DNA of 64,000 nucleotides from contig BSBM01000602.1 of NCBI GenBank assembly GCA_027924585.1, forward strand, positions 11,841,501 through 11,905,500. The letters are read 5' to 3'. Position 1 is the stretch's first letter; every line of letters begins with the position of its first letter. The notes beneath the pieces are model-generated. The model was not told the origin of the DNA, made no database searches, and saw nothing but the letters and a program-made list of their open reading frames with translations. Origin of the DNA: Larix kaempferi. Taxonomy: Eukaryota; Streptophyta; Pinopsida; Pinales; Pinaceae. The position numbers and the translations under genes are program-made. Positions 1 through 9,800 of the stretch are shown piece after piece.

Positions 1-670
1 ACTATCTCTCTCTCACTAAAACCCTAATACATAATATTTCTCTCCCTCTCTCTAAACCCCTAAACACCAATATCTCTCTCTCTAAACCCATAACTCCTAA
101 TCTCTCTATATATATCTCTAAACTACTAACCCCCAATATCTCTCTCTATAAACCCCTAACACTCAATATCTCTCTTCTTATCTCCCTCTCACTCTAAACC
201 CTGAACCCCCAATATCCCTCTCTCACTAAACCCTAACCACCATTCTCTCTCTTTCAATCTCCCTCTCTAAACTTCTAACCACCAATTTCTTTATCTCTCT
301 CTAAACAACTAACCCCCAATCTCTCTCTCTCTCTCTCTCTCTGTATATATATATATATATATATAAGCCCCTAAAACCCTATATATATATATATATATTT
401 AAGCCCCTAATCCCCAATCTCTCTCTATGCCTCCCTAAGCCACTAACACCCAATCTCTCTCTCTCTCTCTCAACCCCTAACCCACAATATCTCTCTCCCT
501 AAACCCTTAACCACCATTTTCTCTCTCTCTCTCTCTAAACACCTGACCTCAATCTCTCTATATCTCTCTAGAAAACTAACCCCACCCCTAACTACCAATC
601 TCTCTCTCTCTCTCTAAACCCCTAACCCCCGTTCTCTCTCTCTCTCTCTCTCTCTCAATCTAAACCTCTA

Positions 671-704
<34 letters not shown>

Positions 705-822
705 AACAACTAAACTCCTATCTCTCCCTCTCTCTAAACCCCTAACCCCCAATCTCTCTCTCTCTCCCTTAATCCCTAACCCCCAATCGCTCTTTCTCTC
801 TCGCTAAACCCCTAACCGCCAT

Positions 823-855
<33 letters not shown>

Positions 856-995
856 AAACACCTAACCCCCAATCTCTCTATCTCTTTATCTCTTTAAACA
901 ATTAAACCCATGTGACCAATAACCCCCAATTTATCCCTCTCTCTAAAACCCTAACACCCAATCATTCTCTCTCTCTCTCTCTAAACACCTACCAC

Positions 996-1034
<39 letters not shown>

Positions 1035-1286
1035 AACTCCTAGCCCCCAATCTCTTTACCTCTCGCTAAAACCCTAACCCCCAATCTCTCAGTTTCTAAA
1101 CCCCTAAACCTCAATCTCTCTCTTCTTATATCTTCATCTCTAAACCCTGAACCCCTTATCTCTCTATCTCTCTCTAAACCCCTAACCCCCAATCTCTATC
1201 TCTCTCTCTAAACCCCTAACCTCCAATATCTCTCTCTATCTATTCCCCTAAACCCAAATTTCTCTTTCTCTCTCTCTCTAAACCCC

Positions 1287-1321
<35 letters not shown>

Positions 1322-2466
1322 AACCCCTAACTCCCAATCTCTCTCTCTCTCCCTCTCTCTCTAAACCCTCACCAAAAATTTGTCGCTCTCTCTGGAATTC
1401 TAATCCCCAATCTCTCTGTATTTCTCTCTCTAAAGCATTAAATCCCAATCTCTCTCTCTCTCTCTAAAACCCTGACACCTAATCTTTCTCTCTCTCTATA
1501 AACCCCTAACCACCAATTTCTCTCTTTCTATCTCTATATCTCTCTCTCGAAACCCATAACCACCAATCTCTCTATCTCTCTTTAAACCACTAACCCCCAA
1601 TATAGCTCTCTTTAAAATCCTAATTCCCAATCTTTGTCTTCCTATATCCCTCTCACTCTAAACCTTAAAACCCCAATCTCCCTCTCTCTCACTAAACCCT
1701 AACCACCATTCTCTCTCTCTCTCTCTCTAAATCCCTGACAGCCATTCTCTCTATCTCTCTCTAAATAAATAATCCCACCCCTAACCTACAATATCTCTCT
1801 TTATAAAACCCTCTCTCTCTCTCTCAAGCACTAACCACTAATCTCTCTCATTCCATCTCTCTCTCTCTCTCTCTCTCAAAACCCCTAACCCCTAATATCT
1901 ATATCTCTCTCCAAACTTGTAACCTACGATCTCTCTCTCTCAAAACCCCTAACACCCAATATATCTCTTTCTATTACTCTCTCTCCAAAAACTAAATCAT
2001 CAATCTCCCTCTTTCTCTCTAAACCCCTGACCAACATTCTCTCTCATCTATCTTTCTCTCTAAACCCATAACCCCCAATATCTCTATCTCTCTCTAAACA
2101 ACTAACCCCCAATCTCTCTCTCTCTCAGCACCTAATCCCCAATCTCTCTCTATGTATCTCTAAACCACTAACACCCAAACTCTCTATCTCTCTCTCTCTT
2201 TTTATATCTTCCTCTCTAAACCCTGAACCCCCAATCTACCTCTCTATCTGTAAACACTGAACCACCATTCTCTCTCTCTCTCTCTCTCTCTCTTTCTAAA
2301 CACCTAATCACTAGTCTCTCTATCTATCTAAGCAACTAACCCCAAATATATCCCTCTCCATCTATTTATTTGAGCCCCTAACCCCCAACCTCTCTCTCTC
2401 TCTCTCTCTAAATCCTTAAGCCCCAATATCTCTCTCCCTAAACCCCTAACCCTCAATCCCTCTCTC
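1..2466. repeat. CT-rich satellite with telomere-like CCCTAA units, copy A
   Basis: The plus strand is almost pure pyrimidine. Runs of (CT)n alternate with a degenerate block of the form TAAACCCCTAACCCCCAAT, giving irregular units of about 30-50 bp. The block resembles the plant telomere repeat CCCTAAA with one extra C. Short (TA)n runs occur near 345-366 and 379-400. No coding potential is visible. The array is cut by the left window edge and ends sharply at the TGTTAGG start of an LTR. The same array precedes copy B at 30836-33324 with small gains and losses of units, for example around 1225-1290. Confidence 0.9.
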
Positions 2467-2840
2467 TGTTAGGAACCCATGTCTTTACTTTGTTAGTAGG
2501 ATGTTGTTGGACGCATATGCTTTGTAAGTCGTCCCGTAGTAATTGTTGATCAATAGTTTGTGTTATTGTTGTTGGCGCATATGCTTTGTAAGTCGCCCGT
2601 AGTATTGTTGATCCATAGTTTGTAACGGCCCATGGTTTCGACCCATAGTATTGGCGCCTAGAATTAGTATATAAGTGTGTGTTGAGACCTATGAAGGCAC
2701 CGTGAAGTTATTGTATTGAGCTTGCTCAAAGGAGGTTGCCCCCTCGAAGTGGCCTGTGATCAATACAAAAGTGATTCTGAGTTCTGTCATTTCTGCTATT
2801 TCACGTATTCTTGTTAATTAATTGTTGCAGGTGCCTCACA
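2467..2840 (+). mobile_element. 374-bp LTR of a truncated LTR retrotransposon, copy A
   Basis: The segment starts TGTTAGG and ends CTCACA, so it has the TG...CA ends of an LTR. A primer binding site for initiator Met tRNA follows two bases later. It contains a TATA-like box (2668-2675) and an imperfect 64-bp-period tandem duplication (about 2513-2561 and 2577-2623) around GCATATGCTTTGTAAGTCG. No matching 3' LTR is seen downstream, so this is the 5' end of a broken element. The size and short interior fit either a copia-type element or a TRIM-like non-autonomous one; the sequence does not decide. Confidence 0.8.
2668..2675 (+). promoter_or_regulatory. TATA-like box in the LTR, copy A
   Basis: TATATAAG lies 207 bp into the LTR, a plausible core promoter for a transcript starting about 30 bp downstream and running through the primer site. 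Position and sequence are the only evidence. Confidence 0.5.
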
Positions 2841-2842
2841 TC

Positions 2843-2854
2843 TGGTATCAGAGC
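2843..2854 (+). other. Primer binding site (initiator Met tRNA type), copy A
   Basis: TGGTATCAGAGC is the standard plant primer binding site complementary to the 3' end of initiator methionine tRNA. It lies two bases after the LTR end, which fixes the orientation of the element as plus strand and identifies the preceding segment as a 5' LTR. Confidence 0.9.
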
Positions 2855-3462
2855 ACTTTCTTGGGCTTGCTGGGTGAAATTTCTGCCAAATTTTTTTTCG
2901 GATCTGTTGCAGGTTCGGATTTGGGAATAATCCCTATCCGCTTAACTGTGGGAAGTACTTGGGCATAAGCCCTAAAACTCATTGTGAGGAGTACCATAAG
3001 AACCCCGAAGTAGCTGGCCCATTGAGAGGACCTGCCGGCGAAAAGGGCAACGACCCCTACCTGATTGACTAGTTTCCACCCGTGAGGTAAACCAAGAGCT
3101 GTCGTTTGTGGCAAAGCGGTTATCAGTTTTACCTGAGCTGTGGAGTGAGGGGTACTGCCCCAATACGCAAGCCGTCAGACAGCATTGGTGGCCGAGTGAA
3201 AACCCTGAACTGTTAGGAAGCCGCACATACCTGGGGTCCATATCTACCTTCAGCTGAACTATTGTCGATCACTGCTGCGCCGTTTCAGACCCATTTTGCA
3301 AGCCGTTCCAGATCCAGCCGTTCGGCGTTGTTCCAGAATCCTTCGAACCGGAGATCCCATTCTGCAAGCAGAGCCGTAGCCGCTCCAATCTGTCAAAAAA
3401 AAAAAAAAAAAAAAAAACCCCGAGCCGTAGCCGCTCCAGTCTGAAAAAAAGAAAAAAAAAAA
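2855..3462 (+). mobile_element. Leader of the LTR element ending in two poly(A) tracts, copy A
   Basis: About 600 bp follow the primer site with no long plus-strand ORF and no recognisable gag. The 3' end carries a near-duplicated 20-bp sequence, GAGCCGTAGCCGCTCCARTC, each copy followed by a poly(A) run (3395-3417 and 3444-3462, the second interrupted by one G). The second run abuts the truncated 3' end of the minus-strand LINE. The arrangement looks like a polyadenylated RNA copy or a template-switch product rather than a deletion of a normal LTR element, but this is inference. Short minus-strand ORFs here match no known family. Confidence 0.55.
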
Positions 3463-4762
3463 GCCCTGCTCAAATCCTTAAAGTACCTTGTCTTTTGGCC
3501 TCCCTAAGAGCCCTGCTCAAATCCTCTGCAACCAGGAGGAAAAGTAATGGGGACAATGGACAACCTTGTCTAAGACCTCTCTCTGAGTGAAAGAAGGGGG
3601 AGGCCGCCCCATTGATAAGTACAGAGAAAGAAACCGTTGTAATACAACTCATGATCCACCTGATAAAACCAATACCAAAACCCAAATGTGTGAGAAGCAT
3701 ACGAATATAAAGCCAACTTACTTTGTCATGGGTCTTGGATAAATCTATTTTGAGGATAGCTCCTTTAAGCTTCTTTGTTTTGATACCATGCAATCCTTCT
3801 TGGGCTATTCCAAAAACCTCATGGATTTGTCTACCTTCCAAAAAACCAAATTTTTCTCCTGAAATATGTCTGGAAAAAATACCTTTCAACCTTCTAGCTA
3901 TGATTTTAGACACAACCTTGTAGACACAATTGCAAAGTGAGATAGGTCTAAAATCATTGAGTGAAGAAGGATTGTCATATTTGGGGATCAAAGCAATGAA
4001 GGTTGAATTGAAACAGGCCGGAATCCTCCTAGTGAGTCTTGTATCCTCCACCACCTGAAGTAGATCCTCCCAAAGAAAATCATACAAAGCCAGGAGAAAT
4101 TCGATGGACCAACCATCCGGTCTCGGGCTCTTGTCTTTTTGGAAGCTGTGTAGGGATGATTTTAATTCTTCTTCAGAAATATCATCCATCAATGCTCGAT
4201 TATCATCCTCTTCCACAAAACGAGGAAAGAGTTGTGCCACTCTGATCACCTCCGCTGCTGTGGCCTGATTAGGAGCCCTAAAGAGTTCCTGAAAATGATC
4301 CACCCCCACCCTAGCCATCCCTTCAAATGAAGTTTGTGGCTCACCAAGAGCGTTATCCAGGATCTAGATAGTATTCGCACCTACCCTTCCTTTTGTGTAG
4401 GCATGAAAGAACTTTGTGTTCTCATCCCCTGCTTCCAACCAAGTCGCTCTGCTCTTAAGTTGCCAGGTTTCTTCTTTTTCGAGTAGAAGGATGTTTCTCC
4501 TTCCTTCCAACCTTACCAAAAGTTCTTTGGACTCCCGAGTTGTCAAGTCTCCTCCCTCTTCATCATAAATCTTGGAAAGATCCTCCTCAATCAGTTTAAG
4601 TTCTCTGTCCTCTCTGATTCTCTTAACATGTGCCCAGTCTTTAATAGGGCCTTTAACCCTCTTTAAATTTGTAGCAAACTGAAAGGAGGTTGAGATATTA
4701 TCCCTAGGATAGAAAGGTACCCACAGGGAATGTACCAAGGTAAAGAAGGAATCATCTTTCAA
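3463..4762 (-). pseudogene. LINE reverse transcriptase, 3'-truncated and broken, copy A
   Basis: This is the reverse transcriptase part of a plant L1-type LINE, which would copy element RNA at the target site. Reading 5' to 3' on the minus strand, a linker region with ENTKFFHAYTKGR is followed by the RT core: IALIPKYDNPSSLNDFRPISL, the palm motif KIDLSKTHDKVSW and RGLRQGCPLSPLLF. The frame runs out at 3470, before the (F/Y)ADD box, so motif C, the thumb and the C-terminal domains are absent. A TAG at 4361-4363 interrupts the frame; copy B has tryptophan there, so this break is private to copy A. The truncated end holds a 17-bp repeat (3462-3478 and 3509-3525). It cannot be functional. Confidence 0.93.
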
Positions 4763-5509
4763 CTAGGTTTTATTAAACTTTAGAGGACCAAGAGGTTTGG
4801 GAGGTCCAGGACGAAGTTCAATAAAAATAGGAAAGTGGTCAGAGGCTCCCCCCGATCCCACCCATTGTCTCAAGAGAAAGAATTTTTCCACCAAGTGTTC
4901 CGATACTAAGAACCGATCCAACCTCTTCGCCATCTTGCTATCGCTAGCTTGATTGTTTCTCCAAGTAGGTTTGAGTTTTAAGGGCTCAATGTCAATCAAG
5001 TTTTTATCAGCTAGTCTCTAAGAGAAAAAACCGGCCAAAGGATCATGCCGAGCCCTAGGCCCCCAAACTTCCCATTGACCCAATGAAAAGTTCAAATCAC
5101 CACCCAATAGTATAGATTCCCCCCGGAGAAGAGAATTGTTGAGTAGCACATCCCAGAAGGGGACACTACTTAGATAAGGTCCATAAACATTAACCAAAGT
5201 AAGGACTTCCCCTAAGTCCAAAGTCGAGAACGACAATCCAAGAATAGAATCCATCCCCCAAATGTTGTGAATTTTAACAGACCTGTCATTCCAGCCAATA
5301 GCCAGGCCTCCAAAATGACCACGAACATCCAAATTTTCAAATGACCATCCACAGAACCAAATCTCCAATCTCGCCTTCACCATCTCCCCATCGCCCATAG
5401 TTTCTTGTAGTAAAATGATGTCCGGGCAGTCTAAAGAGACCACCCTCCCGAGTGCTGATCTTTTATGGGGCCCAACCAAACCTCGACAATTAAAGGACAT
5501 AATTTTCAT
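4763..5509 (-). pseudogene. LINE AP-type endonuclease domain with internal stop, copy A
   Basis: This is the N-terminal apurinic-type endonuclease of the LINE ORF2, which nicks target DNA. From the ATG at 5509 the motifs appear in order: SFNCRG, the catalytic-glutamate motif LLQET, VNVYGPY, GGDLNF, and near the C-terminus SDHFPI with its catalytic D-H pair. An in-frame TAG after GFFS (about 5018-5020) and another after KFNKT (4763-4765) separate this part from the reverse transcriptase. Both stops are also in copy B, so they predate the duplication. The ATG overlaps the ORF1 stop in a TGATG pentamer. In copy B this domain is cut in two by an 11.2-kb insertion. Confidence 0.93.
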
Positions 5510-6636
5510 CAGTGACCCTTCTTCTGAGTTCGCACTACTCTAAGCGCCCGATCAATAGTCTGTTGTTTTCCTTCCAAAAGATCCAATCTAGCTTTGGATT
5601 GTGCCTTGGAGATAAAATACTTCCTCCCCCTACCTTTAGATGGCATAAATTTCCCAATTCCCAAACCCCTAGAGGCTTGTTTGGTGGCAGAGCATAGGAA
5701 GTATCCAGAATCAGTGGATTCAGGAGGGGAAGACGGGGAAGCTTCCTCCCGAAAGGTCAGGTCAGGGTCCGGATTCAGGCACGGAGAAACCTCCTCCAGG
5801 GAGGCAGGAGGGGATTCGATGAGAAGTTTAGTACCCACATCAGATTGGGGGGTGATATTCAGATTTTTGAGGGTCTCAACCCAATCCATCCCAGCAAGTG
5901 AAACATTATTCATATCAATTTTAATAGAAGGAGAAATGGAGGGAGGTGTAGTACCCACAAACTGTATCCCCTGAGTGTGCAGTAGCTCAGTTGGTCCGAC
6001 AAAGTACTCCTCAATAGGAGCAGGAAGCTGCTCATCCTCCGAAGTAGGATCACGCACCTACTCCCTTCCAGTATCCTCCTGTACCAACAGAGAATGGGCT
6101 GGCGAAGTAGTTCCAGCTGGTGCAGTTTTTTCAATCCCATCCGACCATTTGTGGCGACCACCATTCCTAGTCTTGAGGGGAAGTTTGCATTCTGCCACTG
6201 GGTGTCCATAAGCGTGACATCTCCTGCATCTAAAAGGGACATATTCATAGTCCAAATTTCGTACAAAGGTATATGGGCCCCAACTAAGCTTCATATCTTC
6301 CACAAGTCCTTCTCTGACATTCAGACTAACCAAGATCCTTGCAACCTTCTTTTGTTTTGTATAGTGAGAAGAGTAATCCCCTTCCAGGTAGGTACCAAGA
6401 ATGTTCCCAATACCTCTAAAGTGTCGTTCAGACCAGTAGTGTAAAGGAATCCCTGGGAGGCGAACCCAAAATGGTACAATGTCCAAGCGTTCCCTGCTAG
6501 CATTGAACATCGGGTGCCAGGGCTTAAGTAAAACAGGGCAATGATCCCAACTCCAGTTCCGATTTAGTACCCAAAGAGCATGTTCAATCGAGAGGAAGTT
6601 AAATGCAAACCAATTTAAACACAATGCTACAAACAT
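5509..6636 (-). pseudogene. LINE ORF1 (DUF4283 plus zinc knuckle), 5'-truncated, copy A
   Basis: This is the RNA-binding ORF1 protein of a plant LINE. The part from 6636 to 6058 starts within a DUF4283-type domain (VPFWVRLPGIPLHYWSE) and reaches a CCHC zinc knuckle, CRRCHAYGHPVAEC. An in-frame TAG at 6058-6060 separates it from a proline- and serine-rich tail with a basic C-terminal stretch (SKGRGRKYFISKAQSKARLD) ending at 5509. The N-terminal half of DUF4283 is missing, so the LINE is 5'-truncated near 6636. The TAG is shared with copy B. The ORF1 stop overlaps the endonuclease ATG by one base, so the two were probably translated in a coupled way while the element was active. Confidence 0.88.
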
Positions 6637-6719
6637 GCAATTATTTCATCATTGACATGCTCCTTTAAGAAGCAACTTTTCTACAAACTATGAGTTTATA
6701 TCTGCCTTACAAACAAAAG

Positions 6720-6851
6720 GAGAAAAATATAGTTCACAAGAAGGTAAGCAATTTCATATTGATCATTGATGACCCGGTTATATTTTTTGATGGTGCAGCC
6801 TCCATGGGACAATGTGCAGTTGGGGGAACAATCATCCTGAACCAGGATCAC
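6720..6851 (+). pseudogene. RNase H domain fragment of a LINE, copy A
   Basis: A plus-strand frame reads VIFFDGAASMGQCAVGGTII and then LNQDHC. This matches the first strand region of the plant LINE-type RNase H domain (FFDGAS...GxGG pattern with the first catalytic aspartate). Only about 35-40 residues remain. The frame stops making sense at TGTAACATC, the proposed edge of the gypsy LTR, so the LTR element may have inserted here. It lies opposite to the main LINE and just beyond that LINE's 5' end, so it probably belongs to a different copy or was inverted. Confidence 0.6.
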
Positions 6852-9800
6852 TGTAACATCTCGATAATTTCGTAAAAATTTAAAATTTTTAAAACAGCAT
6901 TAAATGTTATCATTTCTATTGCGGAAGTAATAAATGCTTAAGAAGGTAGCAATGATTAGTTAAAACATTAAGCAAAGACAAACTAATTAATGAATATTTT
7001 TAGCTAAAGACATTTAAATATTGTGACACGTCATAATTCTTTTAACATACTTACGACACTGAAAAGTTTTGTGTTAACTGTAATTCCTAAGTAATGAGAT
7101 CAGTGGTTCTAAATGTGATTATAAGTTGTGCACTGTTTGTACTAAAGTGAAATTTTGAAGGAGTGCTAACAGTTTGCTTCTTTGATGTCAAAGGGGTCCT
7201 GCGAGGTACCCTGGGGTTTACTTAGCTATGTTTAGCTAAGGCATTTGAATTCTATTTTCCTATGTGCAGAAAAACAGGTAAGAATTCCTACAACAGCAAG
7301 AATTTAGAGTACAAGATTCTTTCAAGAGTAACGTCATTTTATTGTGATAATTTCTAAGTATTTCTATGCAAAACAAGTTTGCTGGAGGTATGGATATTTT
7401 GGTTCCTATTCTTATTTTCAAGATGGCTTACAACGTTCCAAAGTACTGAAATCACATCGTCAAATGTGTTTATATTGCTATTATTGTAAATATCAAAACA
7501 GTGTTACAATTGTCCATATATAATTCTATTTGAAATCTCGAGGAAATAGTGTTTATACTAAATCAAATGAAACTATCAAAATATATTTTTGTATCAACAA
7601 GTCTGTAGAATATTCCTAAGTCTCATATTTATCAATGATTTAAAAATGCATGGCTAAAGCATGAAACCAAAAAGACTTTTCCCTAAGGTCTAAACACCTA
7701 CTATAGAGATGATATAATGTGGCATATGGTAATTATGCAAATATATATTCAAACATTGTGTATATTAACTATTATTATGTTACTATTGGATTTCAATACA
7801 ATATCACGATGTATTCACTAAAATGGAAATGTAATGTGACATAAAAACTATGCATTCATACATAATATGAAACAAGTATTCAATCCTTCACAACTATATT
7901 GATTGAGCATTGATGTGATGATATTGACATATACTACTAATGTTACGATGCCTATACAAACTTTGATAACACAAATATGAAATGTAAACTATAGTCTAAC
8001 ACTGTAATGATTTGATCGTGATAGGGTATTTAAATTTGGTACTTAGCAAGGCTTCCAACTGTCGGTATCAACCTAAGCATTAACGTCATTTTACTGCAGG
8101 GTGAGGTGGAGGCTCAGTTGGATGGTTTCCACGTGATGGAAAATACAATGTGTACACCATGCTGACTTGTGCTATGTAATAGCCATTGATTTGTCGAGTT
8201 GGCAACATGTTAGATGAATCAAATTAATGTAGTATTGATTGCAATAGTAGGCTCGGATATCATCATGCATTGTTGGAAAACAGTCTACCGTTGATCTCTG
8301 AAAGATCTAGGGCTTTGGAGAAACCCTAGTCTTTTGTTGGTAAGTAGCACGAAAGTGCTTCTTAGCATTCATTTCGAGTTTTCGTGGTAAGGCTTGGAGA
8401 GCCGACCGTATTGCAACAATGTAGGGTTTTGGCGTTTACTGTTACGAGGTCTCCTCCCTTGGTCTCGTCGAACCTACGACCTGTGAGAGAATGTTTAAAA
8501 GTCTCAGGCTTTCAGTCTTTGTGAGAAAAGAGTAATGACACAGTCAATGTGACTGTGGAAATGTTCCGTTGATAGTTTGGTTTAGTGAATTTGTTTGAAG
8601 CTCGTTTCTCTAAGCATTTACAGTGGTTCCAAGAATTCAATCCTATTGATACTACAACTATGAACAGTCTCCGTCGTTTTGCTGGTGTGGAAAGACTCAA
8701 GCCAAGAACACTCAAGTGAGGTAAGTTTTTGTTGATAGTAAAAGTAACACTGTAATATTGAAGTTCTTGCTGCGTTTCTCAAGTTTTAACCTATCAAAAT
8801 GTAACTGGCAGGTTAAGTTCGTTGAAGGGTTGCTATGTTCAAACTCGGGTTGAGGATGCTGCAACACCCTTCTGGTAAGCCTTGGTGGTTCATATAAAAA
8901 CCCTCGTAGGTACCTTTGGCATGGTGAAAACAAAATGACGAGAGTTGAAAAGTAATCCTTAACTGGAGTGATGGCCGTCTTTAAGTTTTTGTTTGAACAA
9001 AGTTGTAAAGAGGATAAGTCTTCAGTTTTGATGTTGATAACAACTCAGTGATGAGTTAGGTTTGTAGGCAAAGATAATGTATAAGTTTAGTTTTTGCTTT
9101 GTTTTAACGAGGCTTCAAGTCTGTGTTGTTGTCACAAACCCAAATTTCTCGGTTAGTAAAAATGTGAATTTTTACTGAAAAACGTTTCCTAACAACCACT
9201 AAATCGGACAATATTTCCATGTTCATTGTTAATTAACTCATTGGATCCTTCAGTCTTATTATTTTCGTACTTGCATTAATATGACGAAGAAGAATAAACA
9301 TACGACCAATATGGAAGTGCACCTACTATCAATAATAAATGAATAGTTCCATTTATAAACTTACTTACTTATGCCACAATTTATACAATAATGATCATTC
9401 AACATGTTAAAACAACATGTCATGATTTGTTCTAGTCCTCTGGTTAATGATATGTATATGGAAATATTACTTGTAAGTCAGATTTAACCAACAATTTCCC
9501 AACAAACTGATCAATATATAAGAAAAATACTTCATCTAACCTATAGTACCATCAAGAATTCATTTGCCATTGTAGACCAAACATAAGAGGTCAAAATAAT
9601 ATTGATACAAGTCAACACAATATTGAATAATGCACAATTAAGGGACCATTAAAAGAAATGTTTTAATGCGATAACTAATGATAATTAAAAGATATATTCA
9701 TAACAAAACTTATGTACTTCACTTTTTCTTTAACTAATGATGCATGGTCTCGATCATATCTTTTCAATAACACCATTATACGAATTAGCCCAAAAGCTTG

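Noticed and set aside
2843-2854. tRNA-like sequence considered as a tRNA gene
   Set aside because: Only the 12-base complement of a tRNA 3' end is present, as in a primer binding site; there is no cloverleaf.
3262-3444. 60-codon plus-strand ORF rich in Ser, Arg and Ala with a poly-lysine run
   Set aside because: The lysines come from the poly(A) tract, and the rest is the repeated tag; a chance reading.
8512-8933. Two adjoining minus-strand ORFs of 67 and 73 codons, present in both copies
   Set aside because: No recognisable motif. Conservation follows from the large duplication, and they lie inside the candidate gypsy LTR.
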